Shown here one piece after another: positions 38,333 to 47,220 of a stretch of 64,000 nt of DNA; the stretch's first letter is position 1; each line of letters starts with the position of its first letter. Both the position numbers and the translations under genes were made by a program. Source of the stretch: Paulinella micropora (taxonomy: Eukaryota > Cercozoa > Imbricatea > Euglyphida). The DNA lies in the NCBI GenBank assembly GCA_009731375.1, contig BJOX01000049.1, forward strand, positions 1,185,351 to 1,249,350, in the 5' to 3' direction. A model generated the notes under the pieces. The model was not told the origin of the DNA. It worked only from the letters and a program-made list of their open reading frames with translations, and made no database searches.

Positions 38333-38355
38333 GAAGCTTTTTTTCAAAAAGGTTC
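38333..38355. promoter_or_regulatory. Palindromic leader/3'-end element
   Basis: The GAAGC-T7-C-A5-GGTTC palindrome lies 20 bp before the ATG at 38313 and 58 bp after the stop of the 38733 gene. The leader CTTCACCAAAAAA that follows in the sense direction is repeated before the 40051 gene. Confidence 0.45.
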
Positions 38356-38412
38356 GTATATTATTAGTAAAAAAAATAATAGAAAGTTTAGTTTTTTATT
38401 ATCTGCGGGGTT

Positions 38413-38733
38413 TTAAAATTTAAGTGCCCCACGACCTCGTTGCTTGCCGTATTCCATATCGCTAGCAACCTTTTGAACTTTGTCAGCATATGGAACACCA
38501 ACCCCATCCAAAGCACCAGCTAAGCAAAAGATTGTTGTGTCTTTTTTCAAATAGTTATTAATAGACCTAAATGTATTGCCAACTTTTTCCTAGTTTATTT
38601 TACCTCCCTTTTGTCCGCAACCCTTTTGTTTCTTGCGACCAGTTTTCTTTTGTCCGCCCGCCATTGTGTTTGAGTTTCTTGTTATTTTTCCGACTGTTGG
38701 AATGACTTCAACCCTTGTTGTTTTCACGACCAT
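38413..38733 (-). pseudogene. Small basic Gly/Lys-rich protein with an internal TAG
   Basis: The ATG at 38733 opens a frame of 106 codons ending in TAA at 38413, interrupted by TAG at 38590-38592 (codon 48). The first part contains MAGGQKKTGRKKQKGCGQKG, strongly basic and suited to DNA condensation. The second part has a helical FRSINNYLKKD and GRGALKF. Both halves look coding in the same frame, so a single CAG to TAG change would explain the break. A virion core protein is an inference from charge and place, next to the packaging ATPase. The stop is followed by ACCCCGCAG. Confidence 0.55.
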
Positions 38734-38765
38734 TATAATATATGAAAAAAATAATGAATAATAAA

Positions 38766-39592
38766 TTACAAAAACCTTTCGTTAAAATTTTGCCTCAGTT
38801 CGTCTGACACAGCATCAACATACAAAAAGTTAAATCGTTCTTTGGTCGCCTCGTGATATTTTTCTATGAAGTATTCAAGGTCGTAGCCTAGGTCCAAATG
38901 TTTATACACGAGTTCTATTTTATCCTGAGACTGTCCAGGAAAAATAAGAAGGTAGTCCAGCTGTTTAATAGCCTCAGGCTTCATATCGTTCAAATACTGA
39001 GAACTCATAATCACCTTACTTTTATAATGCTTATTTTTTTACATAAATCACTCACAGACTTATCCCTCAACCCACTACCCAAATCATCTAGCACGAAAAC
39101 GACTTCTGGTGTAATGTATTTGCTCGGTCTCTCCACTTTTTCGCCTCCATCCTGCTTCTTCTTCTCTTCTTTTCCAAAATATAGAAACTTCGGCTTCGGT
39201 TCTTCTTTCTCGTCCCGCACAATCTCGCCTTCTTCTTGCTCCTCGTCTGGCTTGTTGAGCTTGTCTAACTCATAGTCTATGACACTGTATCCATCCGTTT
39301 TCAAATATGTGTCTATAGCCATCGGGTTTCCCTTCTTCTTGAAGTGCTTAACCATTTCTTTGTATATGTGGTCCTTGTGTATCGTGCTGACTATAATGAA
39401 AATGCGGGTCTTTTTGTCAGTTGTTCGTTTTAGGATTTCGAACAGTGCGGTCGTCTTGCCACTCTTTTTGCGAGCGAGAAGAAAAATATTGGCATACGGT
39501 TCATCAAATAACTTATATCCTTTTGCCAATTTGTCTCCATCTCCGTTTTGGTTTCTAACTGGTCTAACTCTTATATCATTAATTTTTTCCAT
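38766..39592 (-). pseudogene. FtsK/HerA-type genome packaging ATPase (A32-like), -1 frame break
   Basis: The first frame (ATG at 39592) holds Walker A ARKKSGKTT (about 39-47), sensor-like IFIIVSTIHKD (about 69-79) and Walker B VVFVLDDLG (about 165-173). It then runs out at 39011. The C-terminal segment (38766-39014) carries QLDYLLIFPGQSQDKI and ends at 38766 in the -1 frame. The join falls on an A7 run (TGTAAAAAAATAAG, near 39030). With one more A the reading would be continuous. A Glu/Lys-rich insert (about residues 118-155) between the Walker motifs is unusual. This is the packaging motor of the Polinton morphogenesis set. Confidence 0.8.
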
Positions 39593-39622
39593 TGTAAGAG
39601 CTTTTTTTTTTCAAAAAACCTC

Positions 39623-39638
39623 CTACGACCTCAAAAAA
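39623..39638 (-). promoter_or_regulatory. Upstream element TTTTTTGAGGTCGTAG (ATPase)
   Basis: It is preceded by TATATATAG in the sense direction and lies 30 bp before the ATPase ATG. It is identical to the motif before the MSHQRN gene. Confidence 0.5.
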
Positions 39639-39679
39639 CTATATATAGAAAAATATATTTTTTTATTTTACCTGCGGGG

Positions 39680-40051
39680 TTACCCGAGAAATTCTAAACA
39701 AATAACAATTCTTCCAGCTAGCTGGTCGGTCTCAATATTGCCATTGTCTGTTTTAAGCACTTTAAATGTATAAACCCCATCTGTCCAGCCTACTACTCCC
39801 AAGTTGTAGCCGAGATTGGAAATGTTCGCAGTGTTGCTATCAGCAAATGTTCCAATAATGCCAATGCGGTCCATATAAAGGATTTTTGTTTTCGTCTCCG
39901 TCGTATTATTCATATAGTGGATAAACTTAACATTCATTCTGGTTGGGGTAAAGTTCATTTGAATTGTTTTGTCAAATGTCTTGCTACCATTAACCTCGCC
40001 TGGAAAATCATTACTCAGAAAAATAATCTTTTGGTATTTGAATTCACTCAT
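39680..40051 (-). CDS. Small beta-rich protein, candidate virion component
   Basis: This 123-residue intact frame (MSEFKYQKIIFLSND) has predicted strands throughout and no membrane segment, Cys cluster or recognised motif. The place next to the ATPase and the leader shared with the 38313 gene suggest a structural role. The stop is followed by CCCCGCAGG. The function is unknown. Confidence 0.6.
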   Translation of the reverse strand: MSEFKYQKIIFLSNDFPGEVNGSKTFDKTIQMNFTPTRMNVKFIHYMNNTTETKTKILYMDRIGIIGTFADSNTANISNLGYNLGVVGWTDGVYTFKVLKTDNGNIETDQLAGRIVICLEFLG

Positions 40052-40069
40052 TGACCTGACTTTTTTGGT

Positions 40070-40094
40070 GAAGCTTTTTTTTCAAAAAAGGTTC
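40070..40094. promoter_or_regulatory. Palindrome between divergent genes
   Basis: This copy of the GAAGC..GGTTC palindrome lies 19 bp before the minus-strand ATG at 40051 and 22 bp before the plus-strand ATG at 40116. It is the only copy placed between two starts. Confidence 0.45.
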
Positions 40095-40115
40095 CTATAT
40101 TGTGTATAATATATT

Positions 40116-40367
40116 ATGTTATTAATATTATTATTTGCGTGCTCTGTGTTCGGACGGACCGCCTGCGATTTCTATTCACGGGTAAGTGTTAAAAAAAATG
40201 AAAGCTGTGTGTGGTGTATTCAAAAAGGAATAGAAACCAAATTTAAATGTGTGTATAAGCCGATGAGTGATTGGTGTGTTAGTTTTGATGAAGCCATTCT
40301 TTTAATGTGCTCAGGTAGTGATGCTTCTTGGTATAAAACTCAACTATATGAATGCTCACTTCTTTGA
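40116..40367 (+). CDS. Short secreted Cys-rich protein
   Basis: This 83-residue protein starts with a hydrophobic leader (MLLILLFACSVFGRTA), which looks like a signal peptide cleaved near residue 14-16. The mature part has about seven Cys in a CDFYSR..CVWCIQKG..CVYKPMSDWC pattern, suggesting disulphides outside the cytosol. It faces away from its left neighbour and overlaps the end of the membrane protein gene at 40356 by 12 bp. No family is recognised. Some PSI-like domains have similar CxWC spacing, but the resemblance is weak. Confidence 0.6.
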   Translation: MLLILLFACSVFGRTACDFYSRVSVKKNESCVWCIQKGIETKFKCVYKPMSDWCVSFDEAILLMCSGSDASWYKTQLYECSLL

Positions 40368-40694
40368 ACTAGAAGGCGATGGAAGGCATATGCCAATCAA
40401 TAGTGTTAAAATACCTACATAAGTGTTGGCTGTCTCGCACGGTAAGTTCTTTTCAGACAGCCTCACGATACAAATAGTTATAATTGCGATAATGATACCC
40501 ATTTGAAACAGATACTTAATAAGTCTGCTGTCGGTTTTTTGCTTAGTCAAACAGCAATCCCAGCTGTCCTCGTATTCGTGGTCTAATTTCTTTTCTTCCT
40601 GCTTAATTTGAACATCTAAGACCCTATTTTTCAACTCTGGTGTCAGGTCTTCTGTCTCTATGATTGGTGGTGGTGGGTGTAATCTAGGGGGCAT
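40356..40694 (-). CDS. Small membrane protein
   Basis: This 112-residue protein has a Pro-rich N-terminus (PPRLHPPPP), a charged helix and two hydrophobic segments (about 66-83, GIIIAIITICIV, and 92-105, YVGILTLLIGICL), so it probably spans a membrane twice. Small membrane proteins of this kind occur in PLVs and virophages. The start has the TTTTTGAGATCGTAG element 5 bp upstream. Confidence 0.65.
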   Translation of the reverse strand: MPPRLHPPPPIIETEDLTPELKNRVLDVQIKQEEKKLDHEYEDSWDCCLTKQKTDSRLIKYLFQMGIIIAIITICIVRLSEKNLPCETANTYVGILTLLIGICLPSPSSSKK

Positions 40695-40699
40695 TGTAA

Positions 40700-40714
40700 C
40701 TACGATCTCAAAAA
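40700..40714 (-). promoter_or_regulatory. Upstream element TTTTTGAGATCGTAG (membrane protein)
   Basis: This is the third copy of the motif before a minus-strand virion-type gene. One base differs from the other two. Confidence 0.45.
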
Positions 40715-43700
40715 CTATAATGGGATTGGAGGAAATACGACTGCTCTGATTTCTGCTAATGGGTTTGCTTGGTCTTGTAATATATTCATAAGATTTGTAT
40801 TTTCTTTTTCTAAATTAATCACCTTTTCTGATAATTGTTGAACAGCCTTAATTAATGGTGCGATAAATTCAATATAAGACATACCATATTCATATTCCCC
40901 AGTCTCAACACATTTATATGTATATGGACAAGCACTTACTCCTTTTAATTCACACTCCGCTTTTTGTATAGGGCATTGAACCATTACTGGCTCTTTTGAA
41001 AGCCCCGCAAAGTCTAATCTATCTATTTCTGTTAGTAGGTCTTCCACTTCTTGTGCTATTAAGCCCGCTCTTTGTTTTTTATTGTTATCAATCATACGAT
41101 AGCAGACTGGATTTAACTTATTGATAAAGTCTAAGCCTAAACATTCTTTTATGTCTTCTTTTTTTCTTCTGTCTGAATTTTGCGTTTATGTTGATTTAAT
41201 CCATAGTGCTCCTGTGTTTCCGTTTAAAGACATCATCGTATTATTAAAACTATTATCCCATACAAAACCATTAGTTGAACTATCAGCAACTCTAAACCTA
41301 AGTGCGTGAGAAGAAAACCCATTTCATGCTGGTGCTGTTCCATTATTCAATGCTGTATAGTTTCCATTTGTTGCCATATAAATGCCCCAGTTTGTCCCCA
41401 GTATTCCACATAAATATTCCCTTAGAACTTCCTCCATCTGTTGAATTTTGAATTGCTATTTTACTTCCTCCATTTGCTGTTAGCAAACCACTCGCTGTTG
41501 CTGTTGTTGTGCTTATTCCAGCATTCGCTGTTATTAATCCGCTTGCTGTTGCTGTTGTTGTAGATATACCATCATTCGCAGTTATTGCTCCTGTTGTTGT
41601 TATAGTCCCAGCATTACTTATGTTCATTGCCTCAGTCCAAGTTATGTTTCCTGCCAGTGCGACACCACTAGCATAATTAAAAGCGAGTTTATTACCATAT
41701 TTGTATATTTGAAAGTTTGAACCAGAATAACTTGATTTCCAAGCACCGTTGTCATAATAACAATCAAAATTTAAAGCAATATTATCCTGACTCCAGTTTA
41801 ATAATTGGAATGTTGGATAAACGGAATTATGAACGAAGGCTTGTATGTGTGGGCCATTTACATTAGATGCGGTTCCATATAATTCTAATCCGCCAGTTGC
41901 TCCTGTCCCCTTTGAATTCCTACCTACTATACACGGGATGCCTAACGAAGTCGCCAATATTCCGCTAAATTCTTTTGTTCCTGCTATTGTTTGAGTTCCT
42001 GTTAATTTCACATTCTGCCCGTCTAATGTATCTACATAACCTTTTGTCGCTCCGTCTGTTGAAGCCGATGGAGTGGCTAAGTTTGTTATACTCTGGCTTT
42101 TTAAGTCAATACCTGCATTTGCCGTAATTAATCCGCTGGCCGTTTATGTGGTTCCTGTTAATCCCGCACTCGCCGTTATCAATCCGCTAGCTGTTATGGC
42201 TCCGCTTGTTGTTAATGTGTAGCTTGACATATTTCTAATCAAAGTTATGTCATAACTAAAAGTCTCATAATCAAAATACAAACTGGCTATACGAGGTTGG
42301 CTTCTAAATGAAGTTCCACCACTACCTGTCTTATTCACGACGAAAATGATATATCTGGCGGTAGCATTTGAAGCTGGTGTATATGTTTTTGTTGTCTGTG
42401 AAGCCCAAGCCTCTCCGCTCCTGCTATCCCATAATGTGTAAGTAATGTTATCCGCACTTGTTCCTACATACCAAATACTCGGGGTTGTTTCAATGTAATT
42501 AGCAGACGAAGACCTAACGTAATAATTTTTTATTCTGTATGTCGCTCACAAATCTATTTTTATATATTCGCCTGTGTATGCTGTTCCTCCCCAAGTATTC
42601 GTAGTTGTTGGAACTCTGGTATAAACTCCTGTCGTGTCGTTGTAGTATATAGCAGTGCTCCAATAATTGTTTTGGTCTGAGGTAAAAACATAATATGCTG
42701 GATAGTATTCATCAGAAGCAGAAGCGACGAATGGAGAAGGTGCTGAATTGGTTGTCATAGTCTGCGGGGCGGTGTATAAAGTAAAAGCAGAAGCTCCCAG
42801 TTTAATATCGCCTGTCATCGTCCCACCTGACAAAGCAAGGAAAGCCAACGACCCAGTAGAATTTACCCAATTGGTCCCGTTATATGTTAATAATTGGCCG
42901 TTTGCGGGTGTCGTTATTATTACATCGCTTAAAGCATCTATTGACTTAGTGCCTAGCCGTGTGTCAAAGTCCGTATTGGCCCTCGCGGTGGTGTAATATA
43001 AATTAGTGCCTTCCGTTAAGTTTGTTGTGCTCTTGGTCGCTAATTGTGTATCAAATCTCGCATTCGTGTAATAAAGGTTCGTCCCTTCGGCTAAGTTTGT
43101 CGTTGATTTAGTCGCTAGCCTTGTATCAAAATCCGTATTCGCCCTCGCTGTGGTGTAATAAAGGTTAGTGCCCTCGGCTAAGTTTGTCGTTGATTTTGTA
43201 GCCAGTCGTGTGTCAAAGTTTGAATTATCTCGTGCGGTCGTGTAATATAAATTAGTTCCCTCTGCTAAGTTAGTGGTTGATTTTGTTGCAAATTGAGTGT
43301 CACATCTCGTATTGGTGTAATAAAGGTTCGTCCCCTCTGCTAAGTTAGTGGTTGATTTAGTCGCTAGCCGTGTGTCAAAGTCTGTATTAGCTCTCGCTGT
43401 CGTATAGTATAAATTAGTTCCTTCTGCTAAGTTGGTCGTGCTCTTTGTTGCTAATTTAGTGTCAAACCTCGCAGTGGTGTAATATAAGTTTGTTCCTTCT
43501 GCTAAGTTTGATGTTGATTTAGTCGCTAGCCGTGTATCAAAGTCTGTATTTGCTCTTGCTGTCGTATAGTATAAATTAGTTCCTTCTGCTAAGTTGGTCG
43601 TGCTCTTGGTCGCTAATTGTGTATCAAATCTTGCATTGGTGTAATATAGATTGGTTCCTTCTGCTAAGTTAGTTGTTGATTTAGTGGCTAGTCGTGTGTC

Positions 43701-44287
43701 AAAATCTGTATTCACCCTCGCGGTGGTATAGTATAAATTGGTTCCCTCTTTTAAGTCGGCAGTTGTTTTCAATAAAAGTCTAGCATCAAAGTCCGTATTT
43801 GCCCTCGCTGTCGTATAGTATAGATTGGTTCCTTCTTTTAAATCTGCGGTTGTTTTCAATAAAAGCCTAGCATCAAAGCCTGTATTTGCCCTCGCTGTCG
43901 TATATAGTATAGATTGGTTCCTTCTTTTAAATCTGCGGTTGTTTTTAATAAAAGCCGAGCATCAAAGTCTGTATTTGCTCTCGCTGTGGTATAGTATAAA
44001 TTGGTTCCTTCGGCTAAGTTAGTTGTTGATTTGTTAGAAAATCTTGTGTCAAACCTCCCATCAGTATAGTATAAATTAGTGCCTTCTTTTAAGTCAGTCG
44101 TGCTTTTGGTAGCCAGTCGTGTGTCAAATCGGCCGTTGGTAAAATAAAGATTTATCGGGTCGGCATCTTCTGGCACCCTATCTGTATTTAAGCCGATAAT
44201 ATTTGTGTTTGTTAAATCAAGGTTAGTTATATTTAGATTATCAACGGCTACCTCATTAAGGCCTAATAGCGACTTGAAGTTTGACAT
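40715..44287 (-). pseudogene. Long repeat fibre protein with S74-type intramolecular chaperone, broken
   Basis: From the ATG at 44287 the frame has a short head and then at least a dozen units of about 20-25 residues with the core EGTNLYYTxxRxxTxFDxRL. This is the shaft repeat known from phage and virus fibres. It goes on to a Ser/Thr/Ala-rich repeat (ITASGLITANAGI), a globular part (41343-42011) and a C-terminal S74 chaperone domain. The chaperone shows NSDRRKKEDI, KLNPVCYRM, AGLIAQEVEDL and SYIEFIAPLIKAVQQL, and ends at 40715. Breaks are a two-base TA insertion near 43905, frame changes or stops near 42540 and 42145, and a TAA a few codons before the chaperone (about 41187). S74 domains trimerise fibres and then cut themselves off before the SD dipeptide. 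Host attachment is the likely former role. Confidence 0.8.
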
Positions 44288-44358
44288 ATTATATAAATTG
44301 GATAATAATTAATCCGAATAAAAATTATTTTTGGTTAGATATACAACCGAAACAAACG

Positions 44359-44877
44359 ATGCCTAGAGGTAATAGAGAGATTGCAATAAAAAATCTTGAA
44401 AAAGCGACCGTAATGAAGAAACAGTATGCGAGGCAGAGGAAGATTGAAAGGGCTAAGGAATTACTCGCTGAGGAAGGGGCTAAGAATGTAAACGAAATGA
44501 CGGACGACGAAAAGATGGACCACATTACTAAGAAGCAGTTGGCACAAGATATGATTGATGGTAGAGATGGTGAGCCGATTGAGGAGAGTATTGAAAGCGA
44601 AGAAGAGGTTGAACACGATTTCGTTGACCTCCTTGCGGATAAAATATCAAAGATGAAACTTAAGACTAAACAGAAGAAGGCGAAGAAAGTGGTAAAAAAG
44701 AAAGTGGAAGAAGAGAGCGAGGATAGCGAAAGCGAAAGCGAGGAAGAAGAGGAAGAGCCCAAGCCTAAGAAAGGAGGGAAGAAGACTGGCCGTGTTAATG
44801 TCAATGTTTATGCGGGACAACCAGAGAAGTCAAAAAAAGAAAACAATGATGTTTCAAAGATATTTTTAAAGTTTTAG
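44359..44877 (+). CDS. Charged helical protein with acidic Ser/Glu tract
   Basis: The start is set at the ATG at 44359 (MPRGNREIAIKNLEKATV), giving 172 residues; a longer in-frame start upstream (44281) would overlap the fibre promoter. The N-terminus is basic and helical. The middle is acidic and predicted coiled coil. A Ser/Glu tract (SEDSESESEEEEEE) follows, then a basic GGKKTG tail. It resembles histone-chaperone or core-type low-complexity proteins. No domain is recognised. It is divergent from the fibre gene and is followed by the palindrome at 44909. Confidence 0.6.
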   Translation: MPRGNREIAIKNLEKATVMKKQYARQRKIERAKELLAEEGAKNVNEMTDDEKMDHITKKQLAQDMIDGRDGEPIEESIESEEEVEHDFVDLLADKISKMKLKTKQKKAKKVVKKKVEEESEDSESESEEEEEEPKPKKGGKKTGRVNVNVYAGQPEKSKKENNDVSKIFLKF

Positions 44878-44908
44878 TAAGGGCAAGCCTTACAAACCCA
44901 AGTTTTGT

Positions 44909-44929
44909 GAAACTTTTTCTAAAAGTTTC
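44909..44929. terminator. Palindrome after the 44877 stop
   Basis: GAAACTTTTTCTAAAAGTTTC is a near-perfect palindrome, 31 bp after the stop and 80 bp before the integrase start. Confidence 0.5.
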
Positions 44930-45010
44930 AATATATAACTTTATGCACGACTTATTATTTACTCTTTTATATTGTGATAAACTACCTTCCTATTTTAGTC
45001 GTATATAGCA

Positions 45011-45983
45011 ATGGACCATAAGCATACAGGAAATACACAAAATACTGAAACAGGAGGTGAAGATGAAGATGAAAGAAAGGAACAACAAGCACTTGAAATT
45101 CATTACCAAGAAAGATTGCCTACCGATAAATGGAATATAATATGGTCGGACAAACCACTTAATCAAGTATTTGTAGATTTGGCGGATATGTCGAAACGTA
45201 AAGACAAGAAAGGAAATAAAGGCTATGCTTGGATGTTGTTTTGGATTGACACTCACAGCAGATTTTTAATTATTTAAAAATAAAACGGCGAAAGAAGTTT
45301 ATTTAGCTTTGAAATCAATACCTTACACACCTGACTGTATTACAACCGACAGCGGGAGTGAATATAAAGGAGCGGTTAAAGATTATTTCAGAGAGAATAA
45401 TATTGACTATCGGACGGTTGAAGTGGGCGACCATCGTGCTCTTGCGATAGTTGACAGTGTAATAAGAACTATTAGACGGTGGCTTGACATTTTATTTGAA
45501 ACTAATGGTAATTTTGATTGGCTGACTTATATTGACGATATGGTGGATGCTTATAATATGCGATTTCATAGAACAATTCAAGCCCGACCGATTGATGTAT
45601 TTAAGGGTGTAAATAAAAATAAACAACGAATTCAACGGGATGATCTAATTGATGAATTTGAAAAAGGTGATAAGGTTAGAAAGGAATTAAGAAGAAATTT
45701 ATTTTCCAAAGGGGGGCGACAATACAGTAAGCAGATTTACACCGTAGTGGGTCGTTCTGGTTTCAAATTGATACTCAATTTAGATGAGCTAGTCAGTCCG
45801 AGGGAATTATTAAAGACTAAGTTTGATAAACAGGCTGACGAAGAAAAACAAATCAAAGAACAAATCAAAGAAATAACGAAGGAGAAAAAAACAAAAGAAC
45901 AGTTGAAGAGAGAAGACATTCAACCAGAGAACATAAGAACAAGCAAGAGAGAAAAGAAAGCAAAAGTAATATTAGATTTATGA
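45011..45983 (+). pseudogene. Retroviral-type (RVE) integrase, one frame break
   Basis: The first frame (ATG at 45011) carries VFVDLADMSK and LFWIDTHSRF and stops at 45277. The second frame continues without loss from about 45270 (FKNKTAKEVYLAL) through ITTDSGSEYKG, the second catalytic Asp, and HRALAIVDSVIRTIRRW. It ends with an SH3-like and charged tail (RKELRRNLFSKGGRQYSKQIY, EKKTKEQLKRED). A two-base loss at AATTATTTAAAA explains the break. The third catalytic residue, Glu in most DDE integrases, is Asp here. Integrase plus PolB, protease, ATPase and capsid defines a Polinton/Maverick. Confidence 0.85.
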
Positions 45984-46023
45984 AGAAAAATATACTGCGA
46001 AGGAATCAACATAAATAATATTT

Positions 46024-46110
46024 GTTTTTGTTAATACCTTGGCAGTACTCAGTTTCGAACCCGCGACTCTAACATTTCGCAACTTCTTCATTCCCACTCA
46101 GCCACGGCAC
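46024..46110 (-). tRNA. tRNA-like relic (Pol III box A and box B)
   Basis: On the minus strand TGGCTGAGTGGG fits box A and GGGTTCGAAAC fits box B at tRNA-like spacing. The T-stem does not pair (GCGGG against CTGAG), so it is not a functional tRNA. It may be a tRNA-derived repeat or a decayed tRNA at an element edge. Confidence 0.4.
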
Positions 46111-46188
46111 TCGCTCCGAAAACATTGTGAGAATTTTGCAGTAAAAAATAAAAAAATTATGGCTAAATAATTACGATAGCCTGCCCGA

Positions 46189-46785
46189 ATGTCAAAACAG
46201 GTATTCAGGGGGGTGTCAGCAAACTTGAATCGACATTTCGCTTCGGGAAGCAGGTCTGCCTTGGACAACTTTCAAGCACTACTTTACCGCAAAACAAGTC
46301 AGAACAAAAAACGAACCAATATGGATAACCTATCAATATCACTCACTCACCGAACAGCTCCCGAAACTGATGAAGATGTAGAGCATAGAGTAAAAGGGAG
46401 AAAGAAAGTGAATGACTTACTGATACAAGAAGGACAATTAGAGAAATTGATTGGAGACAATAAATTCATTGAAGAGCAAATAAAGTCTCTTGAGGAAAAA
46501 AAACAAAAAAATAATCAAGAGATAAAAGTGTTGAAGAAACACATTAAAACCCTAAACAAGCTAGAGAAGATGTTGCTGTTTCGAAGCAAGCTAAGAAACA
46601 ATCAACATTCTTAATCGAAGAAATGACTAAATATAATAGTTGGTTAAATCAAGGGCTAAACATCAAGGCAGAAATAACCACTGCTGGCGATGTAAGTGAT
46701 GTCTTGCTATTAATAACTAATCAACGAAAGAGATTAGATGAAGCTGTATTGATGGTAAACAAAAACAAAAACGACAGCTGATGAT
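46189..46785 (+). pseudogene. Coiled-coil protein, one frame break
   Basis: The first frame (46189-46614; a downstream ATG at 46321 is an equally good start) is rich in Lys, Glu and Gln, with a long coiled coil from about residue 75. Near 46562-46570 the helix continues in the -1 frame (SKQAKKQSTFLIEEMTKYN) to a stop near 46780. The composite of about 195 residues has no recognised domain. It is the last gene-like unit on the right of E2. Confidence 0.5.
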
Positions 46786-46953
46786 ACAACAACAACAGCA
46801 ACAATCGCGACAACAACCTATGTCCACGGAATGACCCCTTGGCAGGTAGGGTCTAAAACTAGCCTGTCTTATATACTGTGTTTTTTAAACACTAAAAACT
46901 TCAATATTACTTTAAAAAACCCCATCGACTTTTTGTTGTGGGGTAGGTAAGCA

Positions 46954-47220
46954 ATGTCTGGAGGAAGAAGGGAATTCGCCCCGCTTGGCAAGGATCTCTT
47001 CGGAGAACTAAAGACTAAGAAAAAAGAAAGCTCCTCTTTGGAAACCATCGCTGCCGCAGAGTTCAAAGACAAATTTTACGTGAGGGAGCGAAGAGTTCAA
47101 GCGGTGAAAAAAGAAATTTCTAGAAAACATAATGACAAGTTTTTTAAGAAGGGGGCAGAAAGTTTGCCAGAAGGCCAGGAGATAAGCATTCCAATTAGTG
47201 TTGGAGAGAGTGAAGAATAG
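46954..47220 (+). CDS. Hypothetical protein, 88 residues
   Basis: The frame MSGGRREFAPLGKDLFGEL is charged, helical and without a recognised motif. It may be an exon or a small E2 gene. It lies 170 bp after the coiled-coil gene and is followed by non-coding sequence. Confidence 0.35.
   Translation: MSGGRREFAPLGKDLFGELKTKKKESSSLETIAAAEFKDKFYVRERRVQAVKKEISRKHNDKFFKKGAESLPEGQEISIPISVGESEE

Noticed and set aside
46024-46110. Functional tRNA gene
   Set aside because: Promoter boxes fit but the T-stem and acceptor do not pair; kept only as a tRNA-like relic.
28687-47220. Terminal inverted repeats of E2
   Set aside because: No matching inverted ends could be found by eye: the left side is cut by microsatellite and the right side is unclear.
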